Positions 49,715-58,940 of a stretch of DNA of 64,000 nucleotides are shown piece after piece; the first letter of the stretch is position 1, and the number at the start of each line of letters is the position of its first letter. The stretch covers positions 36,969,750-37,033,749 of the forward strand of contig CM072512.1 in the NCBI GenBank assembly GCA_036898135.1, in the 5' to 3' direction. Under the pieces are notes generated by a model. The model saw only the letters and a program-made list of their open reading frames with translations. It did not search any database and had not been told where the DNA came from. The stretch comes from Oncomelania hupensis. Its lineage: Eukaryota > Mollusca > Gastropoda > Littorinimorpha > Pomatiopsidae. A program made the translations under genes and the position numbers.

Positions 49715-51230
49715 TGTCACGTGGGGTTTATGGGCTCTGCACAATGAAATTATGGACCCTCACGTTTATTCGGTGGGAACTGCTAGTAAGTCACCCTATG
49801 AATTACTTTAATAAATTTATTTGTTTAGCTCGTTCTGTGTTAAGGTTGGGGTACAGAGATAGATAGAAAAATGGTAAAAGATTACTGTCACACTAGCTTT
49901 CACACGGCTATGAATCATATGTAGTCCAGCCACTTGATAACAGTTAAAATCACACATTTATTTCTTCTACTCTATACAAGATTCTCTAAGTACTAATCTA
50001 ACTTAAAAAGTCTCTTTCAATGCTAATAGTTCGATCGCTGATAGTCTAGGCAGCTGTTTTTTCTTCCTCGGGCACTTGCTAGTATATTTCATGTAGATTT
50101 GGACTACTGTGGTCCGTTTTACAGTTTCTGAATAGTTGGACTACTGTGGTCCTGTTATGATCAGTTTAAGTGCACTTTCGGAGATTGCACTTAACTTTCT
50201 GATGGTGCGGTCGAAGTCCTTCTGTGAGGTAGCTTCTGGTACACCTTTGTCGTTGTGTAGTTGGGTTCCCTTGCCACGCTGTGGGGTCTGACAGGGAGTT
50301 TTCCGGGTAGCTCCTTCCGTCTTGTGCGGTAGAGTCTCCTCGACCAACTAGTCGTTTCTGTGGAGTGGGGCACACAGGATAGCTCGGGATAGCTCGGGAT
50401 AGCTCGCCTGCTCGTCTGGAATATAAGAGACGAAATTCTGCACAACCCTGAATAATCGGTTTGTGCAGAGCGTCTCACTGAAAGCCAAGTAGCCCTCAGT
50501 GATAGCTCCACATCTCTATACATAAGCGACGAACATTCTGCTACTTCCGGGTTCCCCTGGAATCTCACTCTAAATTCCTATACATACATAAATATCAAAC
50601 GTGGCTAACTATACACATACAGAATTAATAATAATATAAACATTCAGTGGTACAGCCACTGGTCTGCAAACATACATATAAGTTCAACAACAGTGGTTCC
50701 GTACGGGATACAACATGGCGGCGCAACCGGTCGTGTTTCACCTCGTGGTAGGCTCTTCCACGTGGTCCCGCAAATTCGGATTAACAATTCACATTTATGC
50801 ATAGCAAATTCCACAAACATAATTTCAACAATAATATAAATATATCACGATGAAACAGAAGGGTGTCCATTTACCTGTTTGACAAGTTCAGGCCCGTGAT
50901 GACTTGAGAGAATTCTAAGATTTCTAAGTCCTGCTTCCTGGTCTATGAGTGAAGATAGTTCTCTGCTAGCTAAGTAGATGTTACTTCTTCCTCGTCTCAC
51001 ACACGACTGATTCAAACTGTGTTAGGCCCTGACACAGTCAAACTGGCGCGAACCGCTTTGCCTAAGCTATCATTGGGTAAAATGTTCAGATTCAAAGCTC
51101 AAGTACTGACTCACTTACGCTGTGTGTATGGCTCGCTCGCTGTGTGTACTATACTAACTCTCTTAAGGGTACAATGACTACACATGCTAAATAGTCAATG
51201 TGCAGAGTTAAAGCTAGCCAGTTCGTGACA
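49715..51230 (-). repeat. 3' LTR
   Basis: 1,516 bp, ends TGTCAC and GTGACA. The only difference I noted from the other LTR is near 49746 (A here, G in the other). It contains three tandem GGATAGCTCG-type decamers (about 50378-50407) and two copies of GGACTACTGTGGTCC (about 50101 and 50138), a near-palindrome. On the minus strand AATAAA occurs about 50 bp before the LTR end. Confidence 0.95.
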
Positions 51231-51240
51231 GGCTCCCTCA
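51231..51240 (-). other. Polypurine tract (plus-strand primer site)
   Basis: On the minus strand TGAGGGAGCC lies directly against the 3' LTR. It is short and ends in CC, so it is a modest match to the usual purine tract, but the position is right. Confidence 0.55.
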
Positions 51241-51397
51241 ACTGAAAAAAGGCGATGACTACTGGATTCGACCTTTTTCTACTACAGAGCCTAGTTTAAC
51301 ACTGCACTATCCTAGGGTCCTATTTACCAACTAATTAAGTTGCTCTACCTGAGCTGCAATGCTGTGCCAGGTAGCTATGGACACTAGTGACAGGGTT

Positions 51398-54300
51398 TTA
51401 TTGGGCGGGGACGAATTCTGGTGCTGTGGCCCTTAGTTGTGTTGGGTGGGCGACAGCTGCTGTGTCCTCCACGAGATGGCGACTGAGGTAGTCGGCTCCG
51501 TGGTTCTCTTTGCCGGGGATGTACTCTATCTGGAATGAGTACGCCTGAAGGGTGAGTGCCCATCGCATCAGGCGAGAGTTCAAAGACTTGGAGGCTGCCA
51601 GGAACGATAGTGGTTGATGGTCCACCTGAACGGTGAAGTGGGTCCCATACAGGTAGAGTTGGAATTTCTGTATGGCCCAGACTAGTCCAAGACATTCTTT
51701 CTCCAACGTGGCGTAGTGGGTCTCGGCGGGTCTCAATTTTCTGCTGGCGTAGGCGACGGGGAATAGCGTCTCCGCATTCTTGGGGTCGCGCTGTAGCAGT
51801 ACTGCTCCGAGGCCTAAGTCGCTTGCGTCGGTGCGAAGAACGAATGGCTGAGTCAAATCGGGTAGGTGGAGTACTGGCGCCGATGTCATTCTGTCCTTGA
51901 GTGTTTGGAATGCTGTCTCGCATTCGGCTGTCCAAACTACTCTGTCCGGGGCGATTTTCCGGGTTCCATTTGTCAGGGGTACGGCGACGCTGTTGTAGTT
52001 GGGGATGAACTTCTGGTAGAAGCCGCAGAGTCCTAGAAATGACTGCACTTCCTTCTTTGTCTTGGGCCTAGGAGCGTCGAGTAGGCGTTTCACTGTCTTT
52101 TCTACCGGTCGCAGGCTTCCTTGACTGATGGTGTGTCCCAGAAATTCTAGTTCCGTGAATCCAATCTGACATTTGGTGGGTCTTGCCGTCAATCCCGTGT
52201 CTCTGAGGCGGGCGAGTAGTTGCTGTAGGAGCGTGACATGTTCCTCCCACGTAGGTGTAGCGATGAGGATGTCGTCCATAAACGAATGTAGGTGCTCGCT
52301 GCTCAGGGGTGCCAGGAGTTTCCGCATCATTGCGCTGAAGATGCTGGGTGCGTTGTGGAGTCCGAATGGAAGTACATTGAATTCGAAGTGTCCTTCCATA
52401 GTGCTGAAAGCTAGGTACTTTCGGACTTGCGGTTGCACTGGTATCTGGTAGTATCCTTTGCTGAGGTCGATGCGTGAGAAGTACTTCGCTCGCTGTAGCT
52501 TGGCAAATAGGTCGGTCTGGTCCGGGAGTGGCTCTGGCTGGAACTGCGTTACCGCATTCAGGAGTCTGAAGTCGATGCACAGTCGATGCTCTCCGTTGGG
52601 TTTTCGCAACAATACCGTGCCCGCGCTGTAGGGTGAAGTAGACTCTGAGATGATTCCGGCTGCCAGTAAGGTGTCTATCTCTTCCTTGATGGCTCGCTGC
52701 TGCGACAGTGGCATCGGGTAGAGCTTCTGGCGGACGGGTGTTGGGTCGGTCACCGTTAAGGTTACTTCGACGAGGTCTGTCCTCCCTGGTCGGTCTGTGA
52801 GCACAGTCTGATGTTGTCGAATGACCTGTAGTACTTGCTGTTGCTGTTTAGCGGCTAGGTCTCCGTTGAGTATCACGTCTTTGTAGGTTTCTTTGGAGTG
52901 CAGGGGATACTCTACTGCATTGGTCTCCATGCTTTCTCCTTCTTCCGCGATGGCGATGGCTAACAAGTTGTGAGTGCTGGGGGTCGCTGGTCTGTCCGTA
53001 TACTTCTTGAGGAGATTAATGTGGTGGTATCGGGCTCTCCCGTTTACCTCTACTTGGTAGACTGTCTTGGATTTCTTGGCAGTCACCCGGTACGGTCCTC
53101 TCCAAGCGATGTCCAGCTTGTTGGTTCCACTTGGAAGTAAGAGTAGCACTTGATCGCCGACTTGCAGTTCTCGGTCCTTCGCGTGGCGGTTGTAGTACTT
53201 CGCCTGACGGGCTCTGGCCTTCTTCAGTGCTTCACCAGCTTTCTTCCACGTTGCTTTGAGGGTTTCCTGCAGGTCTGCGACGTACTTGGTGGCACCTCTT
53301 GGTGTGTCGTCTATCTTGGCCTCCGTCCAACTTCTGCGTAGGGCTTCTAGCGGTCCTGCTAGAGGTCTGCCGAATAGCAATGTTGACGGGGTGTAGCCTG
53401 TGGCTGCATGGGGCGTTTCTCTATATGCGAACAGTGCCGCATTCACGTAGGTGTCCCACGCTTCTGGATTGTCGTCTGCGACTTTCCTGAGTATGGTGAG
53501 AAGGGTTCCATTCAGTCTTTCTACTTGTCCGTTGCTGGCGGGGTGGTATGGTGGTGTGCGAATGTGATGAACTTGTATCAACTCGAACACGTCTTGCATC
53601 AGGCGGCCGGTGAACTGAGATCCGTTGTCCGTTCTAATGCTGTCCGGGAATCCGACTCTGGTAAAGATGGCGATGAGTGCATCTGCAATCTTCTTGGTGT
53701 CGATCGCTGGCAACGGGACTGCTTCGCACCACATCGTACATGCGTCGACGAGTGTGAATAGAAATCTGTTCCTCTTCTTGGTCATGGGCAGTGGTCCTAC
53801 TATGTCTACTGAGACTTGCTGGAATGGTACGCCGACTACTACCGATGGTCCTAAGGTAACAGGTACGGTGTGATGTCGCGGGGAATATCGTTGACATTGG
53901 TGGCAAGATTTCACGTAGCGCTTGACATCCTCCGTGATTCCTGGCCAATAGTAGTGTGCGCTGATTCTCTGCACTGTGGCTCCAATTCCCATGTGTCCGC
54001 TGAGTGGCATGCTGTGGCCTAACTCTAGTACTTGGGCTCGAAGGGTGGCTGGTAGTACTAGTTGGGTGTGATCTCCATCTCCTTGTCGATGTAGAACTCC
54101 CTCTTCCATGTAGAAGTCTCCCTTGTGCGGGGGTGTGTGCGCCTTGGGTAGCTTCTGGAAGCACTTCGCTATCGAGGTGTCTTCTTTCTGTGCTGTTTTG
54201 ATCTCTTCGAGTCCTGGATTCGGAGCGAACTCGGGCTGGGGTGGTTGGGTTTTAGCTTGGGCCCTGGTTTGCACTGCAGCTATCTCTACAGTTTTAGGGG

Positions 54301-55918
54301 GCGTGCCTAAGAACACATACCTACAACCTAGCACTAGATCATACAGGGGTTTCTGTAAAACAGCTGCTTGGATTCGTCCTGTGACGTACCTACTCTCTAC
54401 TTCGATCCATGCTATTGGGCAAGTAGTCGTCGGTTTCGTCAAGTCTGCTCCTTGTAGTTCGACTGTCTTGTCTGTCAAGTCCGCGCGCGATACAAGAGAT
54501 TCGCTAACTATCGCGTCGTATGATAGACCTGTGTCATACAGACAGTTCGCTTCTTTTCCGTTGACCTTGACCGTGTCGGTCACCGATGGGTGATCTCCGA
54601 TTGTGTGTGGCTTGTTACCGCTACTTTGAGTTAGAACTCTGTGCGCTGGCCGGCTTTCGCGCTCTTCCCTACGTTGTGCGGCCAACTTGAAACATTCTGC
54701 GGTGGAGTGATTGTTTCTGTTGCAGAACGAACAATACCGTCTCTGTTCTGCGGGACCTCTTTTCCCGAATTCCGTGTTGGGTCCTTTATTTTGCCCAGGT
54801 CTGGGGTTATTCGGCTTATTCGCGGTGCGCTCTTCCCGGTTAGGGCTTCGTTTCTGTGCCTCTTTCCCGTTAGGCTTTAGGTCTCGCCTGAAGCTCTTGG
54901 CTTCTCCGTGGGCGGCCACGTACCTATCTGCGACCTTGACCAGATCTTCCAGTCTTTCCGCGCCCTGCTCTACTGAGAATGTTCTCAGCTCGGGGGTCAT
55001 GGTTTCCCGTAGCTGTTCCCATACTAACAGTTCTGTCAGTCCATCATACGTCTTAGCCGTGGCTGACTGGCTAATCCACTTATCCAGCATTGTGGACAAC
55101 CGATCCGCGAACTGCGCATAGCTCTCTCCTTTCACTCTCCGATTGGTGCGGAACTTTTGCCGATAGCATTCTCCTGTCAGTTCGAATCCCGTTAGGAGTG
55201 CCTCTTTTACTTTGTGATAGTCCGTCACTCGGTCAGTCGGTAGCTTACTGTAGATGTCATAAGCCTTTCCTCTAAGCCCTTGACTAAGCTTAAAAGACCA
55301 ATGAGTGGGATCTAGTTTGTACTCTGTTGCTAGACGCTCAAACCTAGTCAGATAGAGATCTAGACCTTCTTCTCTCTCATTGAATGTTCCCAGTGGAAAT
55401 GACATTCCTTGTACAGGGTTGGGTGCTACCTCTAGCTGATCTGAGTGGGGAGGGGTTGAGGAAGAACTTGAAGCTCCTGATCCCAATCTTCTTAGCTCTA
55501 ACTCATGCTGTCTTTCTTTTTCCTTTTCTTCCCTCTCTTTTTCTTTTTCTGCCCGCTCATACTCCCATCTCCTAACTTCTGCATCTCTCTCTGCTGCTAC
55601 CTTCTTCTGTTCAGCTTCTAGCTCTAGTTTCTTCTGTTCTCTTGCTGCTTCTAACTCTGCTTTCTTTTGCTCTGCTTCTAATTCTAATTTCTTTTGCTCT
55701 CTTGCTGCTTCTAACTCTGCTTTCTTTTGCTCTGCTTCTAATGCTAGTTTCTTTTGTTCAGCTTCTAATTTCTTTGCCTCTCTCTCTGCTGCTCTCTCTG
55801 CCTTAGCCTCCTGTTTCTCTACCTCGGCATTGATGTACGCAATTAGGTCTGCCCCTGCTAAGTGTAAAGCTTCTCCTAGTTCCTTGAAGCGCAATCTCAA
55901 GGCCACTGGGTCCGACAT
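51398..55918 (-). CDS. gag-pol: Gag-Pol polyprotein, Gmr1-like (PR-IN-RT-RH order)
   Basis: 1,506 residues from the first ATG (55918); an in-frame TTG lies two codons upstream. In order: a Gag N-terminus with a charged coiled coil (about 30-145) holding tandem 20-residue repeats; Gag core about 168-345; a CCHC zinc knuckle C396-C399-H404-C409; protease with DTG at 462; integrase with an HHCC finger (H635, H642, C672, C675) and catalytic D705, D764, E800 (DD35E), then a GPY/F-type module (WRGPYRV, about 940); reverse transcriptase with LPFGLHNAPS (about 1183) and FMDD (1213-1216); RNase H with D1364, E1406, D1433, D1476. All catalytic residues are present. Gag and Pol form one frame, so no frameshift or readthrough is needed. 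The protein would build the particle, copy the RNA and integrate the DNA. Confidence 0.95.
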   Translation of the reverse strand: MSDPVALRLRFKELGEALHLAGADLIAYINAEVEKQEAKAERAAEREAKKLEAEQKKLALEAEQKKAELEAAREQKKLELEAEQKKAELEAAREQKKLELEAEQKKVAAERDAEVRRWEYERAEKEKEREEKEKERQHELELRRLGSGASSSSSTPPHSDQLEVAPNPVQGMSFPLGTFNEREEGLDLYLTRFERLATEYKLDPTHWSFKLSQGLRGKAYDIYSKLPTDRVTDYHKVKEALLTGFELTGECYRQKFRTNRRVKGESYAQFADRLSTMLDKWISQSATAKTYDGLTELLVWEQLRETMTPELRTFSVEQGAERLEDLVKVADRYVAAHGEAKSFRRDLKPNGKEAQKRSPNREERTANKPNNPRPGQNKGPNTEFGKRGPAEQRRYCSFCNRNNHSTAECFKLAAQRREERESRPAHRVLTQSSGNKPHTIGDHPSVTDTVKVNGKEANCLYDTGLSYDAIVSESLVSRADLTDKTVELQGADLTKPTTTCPIAWIEVESRYVTGRIQAAVLQKPLYDLVLGCRYVFLGTPPKTVEIAAVQTRAQAKTQPPQPEFAPNPGLEEIKTAQKEDTSIAKCFQKLPKAHTPPHKGDFYMEEGVLHRQGDGDHTQLVLPATLRAQVLELGHSMPLSGHMGIGATVQRISAHYYWPGITEDVKRYVKSCHQCQRYSPRHHTVPVTLGPSVVVGVPFQQVSVDIVGPLPMTKKRNRFLFTLVDACTMWCEAVPLPAIDTKKIADALIAIFTRVGFPDSIRTDNGSQFTGRLMQDVFELIQVHHIRTPPYHPASNGQVERLNGTLLTILRKVADDNPEAWDTYVNAALFAYRETPHAATGYTPSTLLFGRPLAGPLEALRRSWTEAKIDDTPRGATKYVADLQETLKATWKKAGEALKKARARQAKYYNRHAKDRELQVGDQVLLLLPSGTNKLDIAWRGPYRVTAKKSKTVYQVEVNGRARYHHINLLKKYTDRPATPSTHNLLAIAIAEEGESMETNAVEYPLHSKETYKDVILNGDLAAKQQQQVLQVIRQHQTVLTDRPGRTDLVEVTLTVTDPTPVRQKLYPMPLSQQRAIKEEIDTLLAAGIISESTSPYSAGTVLLRKPNGEHRLCIDFRLLNAVTQFQPEPLPDQTDLFAKLQRAKYFSRIDLSKGYYQIPVQPQVRKYLAFSTMEGHFEFNVLPFGLHNAPSIFSAMMRKLLAPLSSEHLHSFMDDILIATPTWEEHVTLLQQLLARLRDTGLTARPTKCQIGFTELEFLGHTISQGSLRPVEKTVKRLLDAPRPKTKKEVQSFLGLCGFYQKFIPNYNSVAVPLTNGTRKIAPDRVVWTAECETAFQTLKDRMTSAPVLHLPDLTQPFVLRTDASDLGLGAVLLQRDPKNAETLFPVAYASRKLRPAETHYATLEKECLGLVWAIQKFQLYLYGTHFTVQVDHQPLSFLAASKSLNSRLMRWALTLQAYSFQIEYIPGKENHGADYLSRHLVEDTAAVAHPTQLRATAPEFVPAQ

Positions 55919-56262
55919 TGCCAAACGTGTCTATGAACACCCTCTGAATCAAGTGGAATACCAAAACACTAGCAATATTGCAAGTCAATAAAAACCATGC
56001 AAAGACCCTACAAGTCGTAATCAATAATAGAATAAAACAAGAGTCAAATGGCATACAACAGTTATTTAAGCAAAACCTGCAAAAGAACAATGCAACATAC
56101 AGGCACAAAAATATTTGAAGCAAAAAAGTTTTTAACTAAAGAATAGTGCACCCAAACTGATTAGTCCTTGTTACCACTATTCTAAGTTATTCTACTACTC
56201 CTACTGTTATCTAATTTTATTGTACTTAGGTCCGGTTATACCCAATTCCTGTTATACACAGA

Positions 56263-56280
56263 TCCTGGCTAGGCTCGCCA
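56263..56280 (-). other. tRNA primer binding site
   Basis: Read on the minus strand, TGGCGAGCCTAGCCAGGA begins seven bases inside the 5' LTR. Its complement ends in CCA and has the layout of a tRNA 3' end (T-stem, acceptor strand, discriminator G, CCA). The last nine bases, GGCTCGCCA, agree with my recollection of animal tRNA-Arg(ACG), but a one-base insertion breaks the match further in, so identity is open. Confidence 0.7.
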
Positions 56281-56287
56281 ATTAAAG

Positions 56288-57803
56288 TGTCACGTGGGGT
56301 TTATGGGCTCTGCACAATGGAATTATGGACCCTCACGTTTATTCGGTGGGAACTGCTAGTAAGTCACCCTATGAATTACTTTAATAAATTTATTTGTTTA
56401 GCTCGTTCTGTGTTAAGGTTGGGGTACAGAGATAGATAGAAAAATGGTAAAAGATTACTGTCACACTAGCTTTCACACGGCTATGAATCATATGTAGTCC
56501 AGCCACTTGATAACAGTTAAAATCACACATTTATTTCTTCTACTCTATACAAGATTCTCTAAGTACTAATCTAACTTAAAAAGTCTCTTTCAATGCTAAT
56601 AGTTCGATCGCTGATAGTCTAGGCAGCTGTTTTTTCTTCCTCGGGCACTTGCTAGTATATTTCATGTAGATTTGGACTACTGTGGTCCGTTTTACAGTTT
56701 CTGAATAGTTGGACTACTGTGGTCCTGTTATGATCAGTTTAAGTGCACTTTCGGAGATTGCACTTAACTTTCTGATGGTGCGGTCGAAGTCCTTCTGTGA
56801 GGTAGCTTCTGGTACACCTTTGTCGTTGTGTAGTTGGGTTCCCTTGCCACGCTGTGGGGTCTGACAGGGAGTTTTCCGGGTAGCTCCTTCCGTCTTGTGC
56901 GGTAGAGTCTCCTCGACCAACTAGTCGTTTCTGTGGAGTGGGGCACACAGGATAGCTCGGGATAGCTCGGGATAGCTCGCCTGCTCGTCTGGAATATAAG
57001 AGACGAAATTCTGCACAACCCTGAATAATCGGTTTGTGCAGAGCGTCTCACTGAAAGCCAAGTAGCCCTCAGTGATAGCTCCACATCTCTATACATAAGC
57101 GACGAACATTCTGCTACTTCCGGGTTCCCCTGGAATCTCACTCTAAATTCCTATACATACATAAATATCAAACGTGGCTAACTATACACATACAGAATTA
57201 ATAATAATATAAACATTCAGTGGTACAGCCACTGGTCTGCAAACATACATATAAGTTCAACAACAGTGGTTCCGTACGGGATACAACATGGCGGCGCAAC
57301 CGGTCGTGTTTCACCTCGTGGTAGGCTCTTCCACGTGGTCCCGCAAATTCGGATTAACAATTCACATTTATGCATAGCAAATTCCACAAACATAATTTCA
57401 ACAATAATATAAATATATCACGATGAAACAGAAGGGTGTCCATTTACCTGTTTGACAAGTTCAGGCCCGTGATGACTTGAGAGAATTCTAAGATTTCTAA
57501 GTCCTGCTTCCTGGTCTATGAGTGAAGATAGTTCTCTGCTAGCTAAGTAGATGTTACTTCTTCCTCGTCTCACACACGACTGATTCAAACTGTGTTAGGC
57601 CCTGACACAGTCAAACTGGCGCGAACCGCTTTGCCTAAGCTATCATTGGGTAAAATGTTCAGATTCAAAGCTCAAGTACTGACTCACTTACGCTGTGTGT
57701 ATGGCTCGCTCGCTGTGTGTACTATACTAACTCTCTTAAGGGTACAATGACTACACATGCTAAATAGTCAATGTGCAGAGTTAAAGCTAGCCAGTTCGTG
57801 ACA
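56288..57803 (-). repeat. 5' LTR
   Basis: 1,516 bp, same length as the 3' LTR and near-identical by eye. It should carry the promoter for the minus-strand transcript. A 125-codon frame (56764-57141, minus) is present in both LTRs but resembles nothing known and is not treated as a gene. Confidence 0.95.
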
Positions 57804-57808
57804 CTCTC

Positions 57809-58940
57809 TTCAAGTGGAGCCAGAAAGACATCATCACTTGATCGTGGTCACTTCCGATGTCTGCTCCTGAAAAAGTGCGTGTCTTGTCAATGCTTTATCT
57901 GAAGCGTGTCTTGACCATGATGTAGTCAATCTGGTTGTAATGCTCCATGCTGAGACTGAGCCAGATCCATTGTCTGGATTTTTCTGTGGGGACCAAGCGT
58001 GTTTGCCAATATCAGATTATTGTATCTGGCAAACGGCAAGAGTCTTAGACCTCTGTCATTTGTCTCGTTGTTGCAGCGGGGTCCACATGTGTCTTCCCAG
58101 TTGTGGTACGCATCTTGGCCAACCTTGGCTTTCCAATCGACTTGCATTATGACTGTGTCCTTCCTCGGCACTTTTTCAAGGACTGCCAGCAGATGTTCAT
58201 AGAAATCCTCGACTTCGCAGTCGTCATAGTCTGATGTTGGGGCGTAGGCCTGGATGATGGCGATGTTGAAAAGGGCTGCTCTCAGACGGATGGTAATGAG
58301 TCGACTGGAGACCAGGCAACAACCCATGACAGCAGCCAGAATGTCTTTGTGGACCAAGAATCCAACGCCATGTTCGTGCCTGTCATCTCTTCCGTTGAAA
58401 TAACGCTTGTGGCCTTTGTCGGTCGTTGTTTCACCTATGCCTTTCCAGCGCAGTTTGCTGATCCCTAAAACGTTCCATCGATAGTGGTCCATCTCGTAGG
58501 CCAGTTCTTCTAATTTTCCCTCCGCATTTAGGGTCCTGACATTCCAGGTTCCCATGACGATGTTATTTCTGGTGCGGATCTTGCTAAGTTGTCCATCAGT
58601 AACCCACTTATCACCTCCGTCCTGGTGGCCAACTGAAGATGCGGTCCTTGATGACCGGTCGACGACCGATCCAGTATGGAGAGAGCGGTTCTTTTCATCA
58701 TATTTGGTCAAAAAAGACCTGGCTGGGCCCAACCCTCTCCAGGCTGTTGGCCACAGCCGAAATCTACGAGGACAGTGTGGTTCGCCTTGGCCCCGATACG
58801 TGGTCGTTGAACCTATAGTAACATGAGATTCCTCCGCCCTAGCCAGTGATTTCTATGTAGAATACTTTTGCCACCTTTGCCGTGCTGACATCACACCTGT
58901 TAGTCGCCTATTACGACACGCCAAGAAACGTTGGGTCTAT
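57809..58940 (-). pseudogene. LINE endonuclease, inactivated
   Basis: On the minus strand the frame 58732-57926 encodes an apurinic-type endonuclease of an RTE-like LINE, of the class often labelled craniofacial development protein 2-like. MGTWNVRTL is at 60-68 (Asn64 kept). LGISKLRW at 89-96 has Lys93 where the family has the catalytic Glu. QAYAPTSDYDD is at 161-171. VDWKAKVGQD at 198-207 keeps Asp199 but has Lys201 in place of Asn. The frame is lost near residue 250; IDYIMVKTRFR, an in-frame stop, then GADIGSDH continue in another frame to FWLHLKR, where the LTR element begins. The 5' limit (about 58940) is approximate. Confidence 0.85.

Larger units (their letters stand above)
49715..57803 (-). 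mobile_element. Complete Gmr1-like Ty3/gypsy LTR retrotransposon
   Basis: An 8,089-bp element in minus orientation. The two LTRs are each 1,516 bp (5' LTR 56288-57803, 3' LTR 49715-51230), with TGTCAC...GTGACA ends and a 5-bp target duplication CTCTC (49710-49714, 57804-57808). Inside are a primer binding site, a leader of about 370 bp, one gag-pol frame (55918-51398) and a purine tract before the 3' LTR. Integrase lies upstream of reverse transcriptase, the arrangement of the Gmr1 group; chromoviruses and other typical Ty3/gypsy elements have the reverse order. With no stop or frameshift and near-identical LTRs, it looks recent and possibly active. It is inserted in a dead LINE. Confidence 0.95.

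Noticed and set aside
50191..50568. 125-codon frame found identically in both LTRs
   Set aside because: The duplication is explained by the LTRs; the sequence resembles no protein and codes inside regulatory sequence.
51384..52580. Minus-strand frames of 183 and 170 codons overlapping gag-pol
   Set aside because: Alternate-frame shadows of the RT-RNase H coding region.
53408..54593. Several plus-strand frames of 110-156 codons inside the LTR element
   Set aside because: They are antisense shadows of the minus-strand gag-pol.
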